The translations under genes were made by a program, and so were the position numbers. From UBA168 sp011055275 (GTDB lineage: Archaea > Thermoproteota > Thermoprotei_A > Marsarchaeales > UBA168): DNA of 64,000 nucleotides. The stretch lies in assembly GCA_046635845.1 (NCBI GenBank), contig JAQQXN010000002.1; one strand, given 5' to 3'. The notes under the pieces were generated by a model that was not told the origin of the DNA, did not search any database, and was given only the letters and a program-made list of their open reading frames with translations. Below are positions 36,686 through 46,359 of the stretch, piece after piece; the first letter of the stretch is position 1, and every line of letters starts with the position of its first letter.

Positions 36686-37357
36686 TTGCCAGCTAAGTTT
36701 CCTTGCCGCTTTCTGAGCTGGGAGGAAGTCGAGGAAATGAGCTATAATCTGGCAGAAAAGATAAGGGCGTCAAACTTCAGGCCAGATGTCATAGTTGCGG
36801 TGGCCCGCGGAGGCGTGGTAGGTGCAAGGCTCGTTAGCGATATATTGGGCATATCTGATTTCACGTGCCTCAGAATCGCCCACTGGGGAGAAACGGCCGT
36901 AAGGGGCAAAGACGCGAGGCTAGAAAGAGGTATCGGTGGAAGCATAACCGGAAAGAACGTACTTTTAATAGATGATGTAACTGACACAGGCAAGAGCCTA
37001 ACAGTTGCGAAAGCCTACCTCGAGACCCTAGCTCCAGCTGAGATCAAGACGGCCGCTCTTCAATACATAAAGGGATCAAGCTTCATACCTGACTACTATG
37101 GAAAGGAAGAAGATGAATGGGCATGGTTCGCGTATCCATGGAATAGGTGGGAAGACCTGAGAAGCCTCACGCTTAGGATACTGGAGGAGGGACGGGGACC
37201 CCACGCCGCCAAGGAGGTAAGCGCAAAGTTCCTGGAGTACTATGGAGTAAACGTTAAGCCGGAAATCATCGAAAGGACCTTCGCGGATTTGGAGAACAAG
37301 GGCTACGGAAAGAGGGTGCAGAGCTCTTTCATCATGGAAAGCGCGCCAAAGCAGTAA
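36686..37357 (+). CDS. Purine-type phosphoribosyltransferase
   Basis: A 223-residue type I PRTase starting at TTG 36686. Seen: VIVAVARGGVVGARLVSDIL (pyrophosphate loop), the PRPP loop VLLIDDVTDTGKSLTVAK (about residues 90-107), then AALQYIKGSSFIPDYYGKE and AWFAYPWNRWEDL near the specificity region. This matches archaeal COG2236 hypoxanthine/xanthine-type PRTases. A C-terminal helical extension (about 160-215) exceeds the core domain. Substrate not certain. Confidence 0.82.
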   Translation: MPAKFPCRFLSWEEVEEMSYNLAEKIRASNFRPDVIVAVARGGVVGARLVSDILGISDFTCLRIAHWGETAVRGKDARLERGIGGSITGKNVLLIDDVTDTGKSLTVAKAYLETLAPAEIKTAALQYIKGSSFIPDYYGKEEDEWAWFAYPWNRWEDLRSLTLRILEEGRGPHAAKEVSAKFLEYYGVNVKPEIIERTFADLENKGYGKRVQSSFIMESAPKQ

Positions 37358-37451
37358 CGCTTATCTTAGAAGAGCGGGCGCACCTTTTCAAGCTTTTTTC
37401 GATTTATTGGGTATTGACCCTGAGCATTGGCGCTAAGCCACATCGACACAG

Positions 37452-38402
37452 CTATCTCAACGTGGCGGTCGATAAGTTATCGACCTGGAGCATCCTATCA
37501 TTCACTTCAAGAAGCTTAAGCGACTCAACGGCGTAATAAGTGTTTTCAAGATTTGATATCCCCATTTCAGGGAAGTACCTAAATCCGCCGTTGCCATTCA
37601 TAAAACTAAGGACGAAATCCCTCACGCTGTTAGCGCTTGCTATGCCGTAGCCAGTAGCCCTTGCGAGCCAAATTCCATGATAGATATCTGATATGACGGG
37701 TGGATACGTCATTGGCCTTTCCGAAAAGCCCAAGCCTTTGATCTCGCACTTTGACAAGAAGTCATGGCATTCTCCAGTAACGTCAAATCCCAAGTTCCAA
37801 AGAGAACGGACTGCGTAATAAGTCCCACTAAGCGTGGCCCTCTTAATGCCGTAACCTCCCTCTTCGCTTTCAAAGGCCGCCAGATCCCTGCGCAGCCTAT
37901 CCACGTCGACGTCATCAAGCATCCCCGTCATCTTAATTACAGAGGTAGCCGCCTCAAAGAGCTCAAGCGCGATCTCGCTTTCGCTCTTAAGCCAGAAACC
38001 ATGGCTAGAGCTGGAAAGCAGCCAATTCTTGAAGCCCCTTTCGACTACAAAACTATCACTTAGCTCCCCTAATCCCTCTATCACGTAGCGCGCTACCTCG
38101 ACGCTAGAAAAGGAACCATCTTGCCTCTGCGCTCCCTTAAGATACCTCACTACCTGTTCTTTCCTGGGCACGTCCTGACCTAGTGCCTTCAATATTTTTA
38201 TGGAGTAAAACGTGTCTTCCACGCTTGGCGTGCCAGCCTCTCTAGCAAAAAAGAAGCCACCATTGTCGAGCTGCCTTTGCTTGACGTAATCCACAGTTAA
38301 CTGCATGCGAGAAAAATCCATGAGCTTAGCAAAAAAGCGCGTAAAAACGTTTCCACCCAATTCGACAGGAAAAATTTGCATTCTTCGCGATGCTTTAGGC
38401 AT
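37452..38402 (-). CDS. Alpha/alpha-toroid protein (prenyltransferase/terpene-cyclase-like)
   Basis: A 316-residue protein built of helical repeats with the QxxxGGF pattern: VKQRQLDNGGFFFAREAGTP..EDTFYSI, LKGAQRQDGSFSS, FESEEGGYGIKRATLSGTYY and FMNGNGGFRYFPEMGISNLE. This is the alpha/alpha toroid of protein prenyltransferase beta subunits and squalene-hopene cyclases. I see no DxDD motif of cyclases and no complete zinc site of prenyltransferases, so the activity is unclear. It lies 5 bp downstream of an APC permease. Confidence 0.7.
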   Translation of the reverse strand: MPKASRRMQIFPVELGGNVFTRFFAKLMDFSRMQLTVDYVKQRQLDNGGFFFAREAGTPSVEDTFYSIKILKALGQDVPRKEQVVRYLKGAQRQDGSFSSVEVARYVIEGLGELSDSFVVERGFKNWLLSSSSHGFWLKSESEIALELFEAATSVIKMTGMLDDVDVDRLRRDLAAFESEEGGYGIKRATLSGTYYAVRSLWNLGFDVTGECHDFLSKCEIKGLGFSERPMTYPPVISDIYHGIWLARATGYGIASANSVRDFVLSFMNGNGGFRYFPEMGISNLENTYYAVESLKLLEVNDRMLQVDNLSTATLR

Positions 38403-38407
38403 GCACG

Positions 38408-39760
38408 TTAAACGAAAACCGCAAAAAGAAACGCAAGAAAAAGGGGGATCACAAGAAAAAGCGCGACGAACGCACCACTAACCGAATAGTAGAGCGTCGC
38501 GACAAGCATACCTGAGCCCAACATGGACACGGCTTTACCCAGCCGAGTTACCTTGAAAGCTGCTATCGCTACCACGAGAAGGCTCACCACGTAGTAAAGC
38601 GAGTCAACGGCATATGTATACTCCATAATAGAAAAGGTCGATTCTAGGGCATCTCCTCCCCCAAGGACCATTTCAATAACATAGCCTACGATCAAAATCG
38701 CCGCGGAGATGCCGGTAACCAAGTACGCCGCGAGGTTAGGGCTTTGTCTGGAGTTCAACTTTGAGAGAGATTTAGGGAGTGCCCCCTCTCTCGCCATGCC
38801 GTAAAGCATCCTCGTGACGGAATTCAGCGTGGCCAAATAGCAAGAAAACACGCTCAACAATGAGGTTATTATGAACGCGTAAAGACCAACGCTTCCAAGG
38901 TAGCGCTCCACAAAAATGTAAATGGGATTTAATCCATTCGATGCATTTGAAACAAACGATCCTATCTGCCCCTTTGACAAACCCACATCTATCACAAGCG
39001 CATATGTTGAAAACATGAAGACCAAACCCATAAAGGAAGTGGCTGAAAGAGTTCCCAGCGGCACGCTTCTCTTGGGATCTTTAGCCTCCTCGGAGAGTTG
39101 GGTACTGGTTTCAAATCCCATAAAATACGTAACTGAGAACACAAGTCCACCAGCCAGAGCACCCAGCTCCCCCATGGGCGAGGCCTGGAAAGTCGCACTG
39201 GGAGTAAACGGATATGTCGTTAAACCCAAGGGATTTTCAAAAACACTAAGCAACGCAAATCCGAACAAAAGGAGCACTTCAACAGATGTCGTCACCATCT
39301 GTAACTTTACGCTTAGCTTTATTCCCAGAAGCGCAGGAACAAGAGGCAGAAGGAGGATGACAGGCAAAAACGGCAGTGGATTTACCCTCAACCCAATCGA
39401 GTAAGCGCCCTGCACTGCGAGGTACGAGAAGGCCACCGCAACGGAGGCAGTTGCAAGCAACCCATATAAAATCGAGTAAACGTAACCAGTAAAAGCACCA
39501 ATGTGAGCGCCAAAGGCGCGACTTGCGTACTCATAAAAACTTGCGGCGTGAGGATAACGCTTAGCCATTACGTAGACCGAAAAAACTATTGCCAACATAC
39601 CCCCGCTGGTTATCAGCATGGCAAGGGGTGCGGCCGCGCCCGCGCTTCCCATTATGAGCGCCGCACCGGAGGCAACGCTATAAACGGGAGCCTGACCGGC
39701 CAATGAGTTAAAGAAAACTCCTGCCGTTCCCAAGACCCCTCTTTTTAGACCATCGGTCAC
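38408..39760 (-). CDS. APC superfamily amino-acid permease
   Basis: A 450-residue membrane protein with about 12-13 helices. GAALIMGSAGAAAPLAMLIT in helix 1, SFYEYASRAFGAHIGAFTGY in helices 2-3 and YFMGFETSTQLSEEAKDPKR in helix 6 (F-x-G-F-E) are APC signatures; RSVPLGTL and RMLYGMAREGALPKSLSKLN follow. It would import amino acids or polyamines. Likely co-transcribed with the toroid protein downstream. Confidence 0.85.
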   Translation of the reverse strand: MTDGLKRGVLGTAGVFFNSLAGQAPVYSVASGAALIMGSAGAAAPLAMLITSGGMLAIVFSVYVMAKRYPHAASFYEYASRAFGAHIGAFTGYVYSILYGLLATASVAVAFSYLAVQGAYSIGLRVNPLPFLPVILLLPLVPALLGIKLSVKLQMVTTSVEVLLLFGFALLSVFENPLGLTTYPFTPSATFQASPMGELGALAGGLVFSVTYFMGFETSTQLSEEAKDPKRSVPLGTLSATSFMGLVFMFSTYALVIDVGLSKGQIGSFVSNASNGLNPIYIFVERYLGSVGLYAFIITSLLSVFSCYLATLNSVTRMLYGMAREGALPKSLSKLNSRQSPNLAAYLVTGISAAILIVGYVIEMVLGGGDALESTFSIMEYTYAVDSLYYVVSLLVVAIAAFKVTRLGKAVSMLGSGMLVATLYYSVSGAFVALFLVIPLFLAFLFAVFV

Positions 39761-39955
39761 AACCTTCCTCTCCTATGGCTCTTACGCGTGTCGCTGCTGT
39801 TGCGTTTCAAGGCTTCTCCACTACCTGATGCGAAACACGGTTTAGGCGCGCCCTTAAGCAAATGCCTTCTCGAAAACCAATTTTCGTTATCCGAACCCTC
39901 CAGATGCTAATTAAAGGGCTGTCGCTAAACACGGGTTACAGGGCGCGTCTGGCCA

Positions 39956-40912
39956 CTAAACTAACTGTTCGATCTCATCTTGGGGTATCTCAGAGATCAA
40001 ACCGCCATATCCCTTACCCCGCAAAAGAAGCCCCTCACCTGCTTTCACGTTCCCGATTACTCTGGCTCTTCCGCGAAAAGCGTCCAATATACGGCTAACG
40101 TTATCAGGTTCCGCGGTCAATAATAGAGCTCCGCTAGACAACAGCTTTAATGGGTCAAGTCCCAGTTTTTGACATATAGTTTTTGTCTCCTTCCTTATGG
40201 CTATTTTTTCCACGTTAACGTTGAACATGGTGTGCGATGATAAAGCCATCTCCAGGAGGCCCGCTATAATGCCTCCCTCGGTTGGATCGTGAGCTGATAC
40301 GGCTCCGAGCTGAGAGGCAGCCAAGGCGTCCTCGGCAATGCTCAGCTCGTCGATAAAGCGCTTTGACCTTTCGACAACATCTGCAAGATCGGATATCATA
40401 CCACCATGATCTAAGGCTATTACCGCGGTTCCTTCTATTCCTGCCTCGTTAATCATGATTATCATCTGCCCCGGCCTTATCCTTTTCACATCTAACAAAG
40501 GCCCCTTGGCGATCCCAAAAGTAGATATGCTGACTATGGGAGCGGTGACGGAGGAGGTGACCTCGGTGTGGCCACCTACTATAGAGATGCCAAGCCTTTT
40601 TGAGGTCACGTCTATCTCGGCGGTAATCCAGTCAAGAAGTGCCTCATCAAGATATGGCAACAAGATCGTAACCAATGACCACTTTGGCCTCGCGCCCTTT
40701 ACCGCCACGTCATTAGAAGAGACTTGCACGGCGATCTTTCCGATGTGATTTTTCGCCTCGGTTATTGGATCAGTATGCGAAACCAAATATGCGCCGTCCA
40801 CGGTCACCACACCGGCATCTTCTCCTATACCGCTTCCGATTATTACGCTGGAATCCTGACTACCAAGCCTATGAAAGAGGTATTTCCTCTGGAAAGATAG
40901 AGGGATCTTCAC
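39956..40912 (-). CDS. AIR synthase-related protein (HypE/PurM superfamily)
   Basis: A 318-residue ATP-binding protein of the PurM/HypE fold: GIGEDAGVVTVDGAYLVSHT, VSSNDVAVKGARPKWSLVTI, ISIVGGHTEVTSSVTAPIVS, AHDPTEGGIIAGLLEMALS and LLSSGALLLTA. Real HypE ends in a conserved PRIC cysteine tail; here the end is EIEQLV, with no Cys. No other hydrogenase genes are near. So this is the archaeal AIR-synthase-related paralogue of unknown reaction, not a hydrogenase maturase. Confidence 0.8.
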   Translation of the reverse strand: MKIPLSFQRKYLFHRLGSQDSSVIIGSGIGEDAGVVTVDGAYLVSHTDPITEAKNHIGKIAVQVSSNDVAVKGARPKWSLVTILLPYLDEALLDWITAEIDVTSKRLGISIVGGHTEVTSSVTAPIVSISTFGIAKGPLLDVKRIRPGQMIIMINEAGIEGTAVIALDHGGMISDLADVVERSKRFIDELSIAEDALAASQLGAVSAHDPTEGGIIAGLLEMALSSHTMFNVNVEKIAIRKETKTICQKLGLDPLKLLSSGALLLTAEPDNVSRILDAFRGRARVIGNVKAGEGLLLRGKGYGGLISEIPQDEIEQLV

Positions 40913-40979
40913 AAGCTAAAGGCATAACTGGCTTTAAGGGCAACCGAGAATACTCGTTGCATGGTAAAAAATTAAAAAC

Positions 40980-42563
40980 TCATGAATCTGATGCTTGGTA
41001 AGTCTGAAGCGCTAGCTCAAGCTCATGCATTGCATCGATTATCAGTTGCTGTGCTTGGACCTGGTTAGAGGCAAGCGCGGCGGCGTTGAGGTCAGCCTTG
41101 GCTTGGCCTATGTATTTGGTTGCCGCGGGATCGTTTTTCAAAAGACCGACCGTGGCATTTTCGACCGCCCAAGCCGCCTGCAACTTAGGCGTCTCGGGCT
41201 TAGGTCCAGCCCTGCTCTGGGCATTTAGCGCGAGAGCATCTTGAAAGTCCTTCATCGCCACCCTGATGTATTGGACCGCAAAGACCAAGTTTTGACTACT
41301 TATCGAGGCTGAGTTAACGGTTGCCGTAACCCCTGAATTTGCCGGAATCATGGGTCCTCCAGGCTGTATTGTAGGGAAGATGATGTTCTCAGCGAGAGTC
41401 AGGTTGCCCAAGCCTTCCTTATAATCACGCTCGGCCGCGTTGGAAACGAGCAAGCCCATTTTCTGAGTTATCTCGAACTGCCTTTCCACCGTTAAGTTTA
41501 GGTGCATAGCTCCCTGAAGCATCTCAATCAACATCGGTCTGGACTTGCCCTGCGAATTTATCAGGCTGATTTCTGCCCAGATTTGCTTTTTCTGCAATGT
41601 CACGTTTCTGAGGTAATCGCCTATGGCTTGTTCAAAGGTGGCCGCGTTACCACTAAGCGCGGCTTTGTTAAGCGTATTTACATTTGACTTAAGATCAGCC
41701 TCGAGTTTTTTCGCTTGGTTTAAGAGACCATGCTCCGCCAGCGCCGTGAAGTTCACCGCGGGTAGCATGACCTCGGACCAAGTTTTAGTCCTATTGTCAA
41801 ACCTATAATATGATATGGGTGTAGAATTCGCACCAATCGTTGCGGCGTTTATAACGAACACTCTGTCTACTCCAGGCGCTTGCGTGTTAAAGCCCTCGCT
41901 TATCCCGACCGCTGCATCAGATGCAAGCGCTGCAAAGCCCCTTGAAGCGTTAATATCATCAAGAAGTTTTGTAAAATTAACGATGCTAAATCTATTAAAG
42001 TTTACTTTGTCCATCATCTTTCCACGCTTAACAATTATAACCTCCCCGTTGTTACTAGAACCCAAAGAGCCCAACGAACTAGCGCTGCTCTTCTGTAGGC
42101 TCCCAGACGAAGTCGTTCCTACATGCAACGCAAGTGTACCAACGTTTACGCCCAGAGCGTACACGTCCGCATAATATATACCAGGAGCCACAGGATGCCC
42201 TTGGTTATCCCTGTAATTCCAAACCACTGTCCACTGCGTAATTCCTGGCTGAACCTCATAAGGCGCTATTACCATAGACGTCATACCCATGTCGTGAACC
42301 TTGCCATAGTCCGATGACCAAACGAGTTGCTTGCCAAGGTAAACGCTGACGGAGTAAAACGGCTGGGATACATATACGGTCACCGGAACATTCCCAGGAT
42401 TGTCCACGTATATGGTGAAGGTCACTCCAGACGGGGTCGCGGTGTAGCTGGCGCCATAAGTCAGCTGGGTATTTTGCGAGGGACCAAAAGCAAGCGAGTA
42501 GCCCGAGGTAACACCCACTAACAGCATAAGGAAAAGTCCCAAGATCTTTGTTTCCATTTTCAA
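40980..42563 (-). CDS. Secreted protein with BsuPI-like domain
   Basis: A 527-residue exported protein. Signal peptide at residues 1-25 (KILGLFLMLLVGVTSGYSLA). An Ig-like domain (about 38-155: VTFTIYVDNPGNVPVTVYVS, KQLVWSSDYGKVHD, WNYRDNQGHPVAPGIYYADV) matches BsuPI-type intracellular proteinase inhibitor domains. A Ser-rich linker (about 155-175) leads to a long helical C-terminal region with many N-x-S/T sites. Probably an S-layer-associated or surface protein; function not known. Confidence 0.65.
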   Translation of the reverse strand: MKMETKILGLFLMLLVGVTSGYSLAFGPSQNTQLTYGASYTATPSGVTFTIYVDNPGNVPVTVYVSQPFYSVSVYLGKQLVWSSDYGKVHDMGMTSMVIAPYEVQPGITQWTVVWNYRDNQGHPVAPGIYYADVYALGVNVGTLALHVGTTSSGSLQKSSASSLGSLGSSNNGEVIIVKRGKMMDKVNFNRFSIVNFTKLLDDINASRGFAALASDAAVGISEGFNTQAPGVDRVFVINAATIGANSTPISYYRFDNRTKTWSEVMLPAVNFTALAEHGLLNQAKKLEADLKSNVNTLNKAALSGNAATFEQAIGDYLRNVTLQKKQIWAEISLINSQGKSRPMLIEMLQGAMHLNLTVERQFEITQKMGLLVSNAAERDYKEGLGNLTLAENIIFPTIQPGGPMIPANSGVTATVNSASISSQNLVFAVQYIRVAMKDFQDALALNAQSRAGPKPETPKLQAAWAVENATVGLLKNDPAATKYIGQAKADLNAAALASNQVQAQQLIIDAMHELELALQTYQASDS

Positions 42564-42745
42564 TTATAATCCTCGCCCAGATTTATTAGGAACAAGCGCG
42601 AAATGCGCGTTCCATTCCTGAAACCGCGCTTTCAAGGTGGGGTTTTGTGAGCTATCCCATGAAGAACCCAATTTCCTCATGGAAGTAGTTCCTTTTTTTT
42701 CTAAATGGTTCAAAAGGTTTTTATTTTATACTGAGATTAACATTT

Positions 42746-43522
42746 ATGATTTGTGAAGAAAATCCCTTTAAAATATCTTCAGGAAATGGATGGATATTAG
42801 GCATCACGCACAAACCCCGGGAAAAAGCTCCTCTCGTGCTGATGCTCCATGGGTACACTGGGCACCACATAGAGGATCACAGGCTCTACGTCGACATTGC
42901 CAGAAAGCTTTGCGCTGAGGGCATAGGCGCGGTCAGGTTTGATTACAGGGGCCACGGCGACAGCTCCGGGGAGTTCGAGGACTTTGACATAGATGAAGCG
43001 ATAAAGGACGCCGAAAACGCCTTCGCCTACGCCTCTTCCCTTGACTTCGCTGACAGGGAAAGGATTGGATTGCTGGGCCTAAGCATGGGAGGTTATATAG
43101 CCGTAAAACTTGCATCGGAGGTAAACGCTAAGTCGATAGTACTCATTTCGCCTGGGTTGCGTATCCCCGCGGTAAACGTTAACGCGCCAGCGCAAGACGG
43201 ATATACTTATATGAACGCGTTTAGAATAAAGGCCGAAAACGCCAAGAAGGTCATGCAACGCATGAGCGGTGAGGCCTACGAACTCGCCCCGAGGTTAAAC
43301 CAACCTTTCCTGATAATCCACGCTAAAGACGACCCCGTTGTACCATTCTCGTCATCCGAGGGGTTCTTCGAAAGGCTTGGCAGCAAAAACAAGCGCCTTC
43401 TTACTTTTGAAAAAGGAGGACACGTCCTCACCGACTACGAGGTAAGGAAGAGGGCCTATTCAGAGATAGTTAACTGGTTCTCGACGAGCCTACGAAAGAG
43501 CAGCTACCAGTTTTTCCGCTAG
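42746..43522 (+). CDS. Alpha/beta hydrolase (esterase/aminopeptidase-like)
   Basis: A 258-residue serine hydrolase: oxyanion-hole HGYTGHHIEDHRLYVDIAR, RFDYRGHGDSSGEFEDFD, nucleophile elbow GLSMGGYIAVKLASE (Ser about 115), acid in HAKDDPVVPFSSSE, and base in EKGGHVLTDYEVR. The HGYTG..DYRGHG pattern is that of serine-aminopeptidase/acyl-hydrolase types. Cytosolic; no signal peptide. A TATA-like TTTTATTTTATA lies close before the ATG. It overlaps the convergent dehydrogenase by 33 bp. Confidence 0.88.
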   Translation: MICEENPFKISSGNGWILGITHKPREKAPLVLMLHGYTGHHIEDHRLYVDIARKLCAEGIGAVRFDYRGHGDSSGEFEDFDIDEAIKDAENAFAYASSLDFADRERIGLLGLSMGGYIAVKLASEVNAKSIVLISPGLRIPAVNVNAPAQDGYTYMNAFRIKAENAKKVMQRMSGEAYELAPRLNQPFLIIHAKDDPVVPFSSSEGFFERLGSKNKRLLTFEKGGHVLTDYEVRKRAYSEIVNWFSTSLRKSSYQFFR

Positions 43523-44533
43523 TTCGAGGTCCAGCATGCCTTCACGCCCACTTGAAACGGTATCTTTGTGCTGTCTTACGGCGTTAAAGAACTCTTCCAC
43601 CTCAACCTCGAAAGACCACCTAAAACCAACGCGATCGTAAACCTCAGTCTTATCCGGTGTGCGTAGCTCAACCCTTGCAGTTGCGTTCCTAAACAAGAAG
43701 ATGGGAGGATCCACTCTGAGCACCGCGTTACCCCCAAAACACGCAAAGTAGTACTCCATGAAGTCGCCCTTCCAAGCAGAAGTCAGCTCCATGGTAAGCA
43801 AGAACGAACCGTAATCTAGTACCGATGCAAAGGAATTGACCTTTAAATCTCCTCTCTTATCATTTTTACTAATTGACGAAGACGCTATGCGTTTTGGATC
43901 TCCAAACAGATACCTAATTGTATCTATTTGGTGAGAAAGAGCTAAAATCCATGCGTAGAGGGTTTTTTGCTCTTCGCTAAACCCCAAGTTTGGATATCTG
44001 TATTCAATCGACGGAACTTTCTCATTAGACGTGATATACGGGAATTGAGAGTCCCCCGCAAGCCAATTCCCATTCAGGTAAATAGAGTCAGCCATCACAG
44101 GAGCCCCCAGCTGAGATATTAGCCTCTTGGCTAGCCTAATCCCATCATCGTAACGCCTCATGTATCCTACCGAGAGCACAAGACCGCGCTTCTCCGCCTC
44201 GGTTACGAGTTCATTCGCATCCTTTGAGTTTGTAGCAAGTGGCTTCTCAACAAATACGTGCTTTCCGTTTTCAAGAGCGAGCTTGGCTATCTCGTAATGA
44301 GATGGATCATTCGTGAGCACAAACACGGCATCCACGTCATCGCTACGAACAAGCTCATGGTAATCGCCATACCAGATAGGGATACGCCATAACTTAGCGA
44401 CCGAGGCCGCAAGCTCAGCCCTTGAATCTGCCAAAGCCACGAGAGACACATCCGCATTTCTGTTAATCGATGGAATGTGAGCGCGCTGCGCTATGAGCCC
44501 TGCCCCAACAACTCCAACTCTAATCTTATCCAT
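43490..44533 (-). CDS. Gfo/Idh/MocA family oxidoreductase
   Basis: A 347-residue NAD(P)-dependent dehydrogenase. Rossmann start RVGVVGAGLIAQRAHIPSIN (residues 4-23), the EKPLATN motif (about 94-100) with the conserved Lys, VGYMRRYDDGIRLAK, and a C-terminal sheet domain with VEEFFNAVRQHKDTVSSGRE. It likely oxidises a sugar or inositol derivative; substrate unknown. Monocistronic, converging on the hydrolase gene. Confidence 0.88.
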   Translation of the reverse strand: MDKIRVGVVGAGLIAQRAHIPSINRNADVSLVALADSRAELAASVAKLWRIPIWYGDYHELVRSDDVDAVFVLTNDPSHYEIAKLALENGKHVFVEKPLATNSKDANELVTEAEKRGLVLSVGYMRRYDDGIRLAKRLISQLGAPVMADSIYLNGNWLAGDSQFPYITSNEKVPSIEYRYPNLGFSEEQKTLYAWILALSHQIDTIRYLFGDPKRIASSSISKNDKRGDLKVNSFASVLDYGSFLLTMELTSAWKGDFMEYYFACFGGNAVLRVDPPIFLFRNATARVELRTPDKTEVYDRVGFRWSFEVEVEEFFNAVRQHKDTVSSGREGMLDLELAEKLVAALS

Positions 44534-44572
44534 TTAATGTAAAAATGCGAACAAAATTAAAGTGTTTCCAAT

Positions 44573-44923
44573 TCACGTTTTCGAAAGGTCAACCGAATTT
44601 TTGTAACCCTTGGCTATAGCCGAAGCCAACCTCCTTCCCTTCTTGGTTAACGTGTAATATGTTCCCTTCGGCTTACCGCCCATTTCCCTTGACTTGACCT
44701 TAAGCCATGGTTTGATCGATGAGGTTACTGATCTCTTCAAAGGACCCTCGTATCTGACCAGATAGCCGCCATCTTCAAGCTGTCTGCATGCCTCTTCTAT
44801 GGAGCTCTCGTCATAGCTTGGAGCCCACCCGGAATTTCCCAAGAGCCTTCTGGCCATCAACCATGGTGTATCTGGACCAAACTTATATATGTGAAGCAGG
44901 ATTTTTTTCTGCAGATCTTCCAT
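44573..44923 (-). CDS. DUF2250-like winged-helix protein
   Basis: A 116-residue probable regulator: KKILLHIYKFGPDTPWLMAR (family motif F-G-P-D-T-P-x-x-M-A-R-R), SIEEACRQLEDGGYLVRYEG and a wing with KPKGTYYTLTKKGRRLASAI. It combines the DUF2250 N-terminus with a PadR/winged-helix end. No ligand domain. Near an APC permease on the same strand, so it may control transport genes, but the sequence gives no operator. Confidence 0.7.
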   Translation of the reverse strand: MEDLQKKILLHIYKFGPDTPWLMARRLLGNSGWAPSYDESSIEEACRQLEDGGYLVRYEGPLKRSVTSSIKPWLKVKSREMGGKPKGTYYTLTKKGRRLASAIAKGYKNSVDLSKT

Positions 44924-44964
44924 AGCTAAACTATTGTTGAAGACTTAAATAAACTTGAGCGCCT

Positions 44965-46305
44965 TTAATCTATCTTTCCATTGCGCTTTTCGAACAACCT
45001 TATCTTCTCAGGAACCTCGCGCTTTGCCTCCCTTATCATCGAATAACCCATTATGAGCATCAACGTAGTTATCACCCCTATTATAAGCGCCTCTTTTGGC
45101 ATACCAAGGAAAACCGTGAGCAGCGCGCCAAAAGTTACAACGGTCAAGTACGGATAGAGTGGCGTTCTAAATGGTGATATAAGGCCCTTCCTACGAAAGT
45201 GTATTATTGCAAGAGTAGTCATCAGATAAGAGAAGAGCAGGCCGAAATTGCTTATGGCTACTATGACGTAGACGTTTCCCGCGAAAAGAGTTATAACTCC
45301 GATCATCGAAGATATCATAACACCGGTGCTGGCTACGTCTCTTTTTGAGTCGTATTTCGTAGTTATCTTTGGAAGAAGGCCATCCGCACCCATCTGATAC
45401 AGCATCCTTGACGATGTAAGAATCGTTGCTAGTGTCGCTGAAGTTGTGGCCAGAAGTGCGCCAAAGTCAACTATTAATTTCATAAATTGAGGGGCCTTCG
45501 CCAACGAAAGGGCAACTGATAGAGGATCAGCTGATATGGCATAGCTGCTGGTAGGCGCCATCACTACCATAGAGAGAGCAACGGCTATGTAGAGAGCCAT
45601 ACTGATTATAACGGAGTAAACTATGGCCTTGGCCGCTCCCTTTCCTCCGCCCTTAACATCCGAGGCTATCGTTGCCACGCTCTGAAATCCAGAGTAAGCG
45701 AAAATTATGGCTCCTGATGACTGGAAGAAGCCATTCACAGGATCCTTCGGAACCTCAAAATGGGAAAAGACGTTTGGTATACGAGTTGAAATGAAAAGCG
45801 CAAAAGCTATGAATATCAACAATACCAACACCTTAACGACCACTATATAGAAATCGGTCTCGGCGGCCTTCTTGACACCAATCATGTTGACCACAGTAAG
45901 CACAGCAATCAAAAGAATCGCAAGCATCACGGGATCGCCAAGACCAATCAGTCTAACAAGATATGAGCCAAAGCCGAGAGCTATGGCGGATATACTTGTA
46001 GCATAGCTGAAATACATAAGTACACCCGTTACAAAACCCATTTGGCTTCCAAATGCCTCGTATGCAAATGAATAAGAGGAACCCTTAGTTTGAGGGAATA
46101 AAGAGGTAAGTTCTCCAAGCTCAAATGCTATCACCAGCGAGACGAAGCCCATGTAAATGAAACTCAGAAACGAGTACGCACCATCCAGAGAGAGCACGGT
46201 CCCGCTAAGCACAAATATGCCAGCACCTATTATGGCACCAAGGCTTACAGCCGTAGCCTGTGCTACGCTTATCTCTTGCGATTTAGCCATATTTTTGCAA
46301 AACAT
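44965..46305 (-). CDS. APC superfamily amino-acid permease
   Basis: A 446-residue transporter with about 12 helices: SLGAIIGAGIFVLSGTVLSL (helix 1 with the G-A-I-I-G-A-G-I-F motif), SYSFAYEAFGSQMGFVTG, FQSSGAIIFAYSGFQSVATI (helix 6), and SRMLYQMGADGLLPKITTKY. This is a closer match to classical cationic/neutral amino-acid exchangers than the permease at 38.4 kb. The two share the fold but little sequence. Confidence 0.9.
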   Translation of the reverse strand: MFCKNMAKSQEISVAQATAVSLGAIIGAGIFVLSGTVLSLDGAYSFLSFIYMGFVSLVIAFELGELTSLFPQTKGSSYSFAYEAFGSQMGFVTGVLMYFSYATSISAIALGFGSYLVRLIGLGDPVMLAILLIAVLTVVNMIGVKKAAETDFYIVVVKVLVLLIFIAFALFISTRIPNVFSHFEVPKDPVNGFFQSSGAIIFAYSGFQSVATIASDVKGGGKGAAKAIVYSVIISMALYIAVALSMVVMAPTSSYAISADPLSVALSLAKAPQFMKLIVDFGALLATTSATLATILTSSRMLYQMGADGLLPKITTKYDSKRDVASTGVMISSMIGVITLFAGNVYVIVAISNFGLLFSYLMTTLAIIHFRRKGLISPFRTPLYPYLTVVTFGALLTVFLGMPKEALIIGVITTLMLIMGYSMIREAKREVPEKIRLFEKRNGKID

Positions 46306-46359
46306 ATCCCCTTTAAGCTTGGCCGTATCCTCAGATGCATAACACGTATAAATCGGTAG

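Noticed and set aside
39956..40912. HypE hydrogenase maturation protein
   Set aside because: No C-terminal PRIC cysteine and no other hyp or hydrogenase gene nearby.
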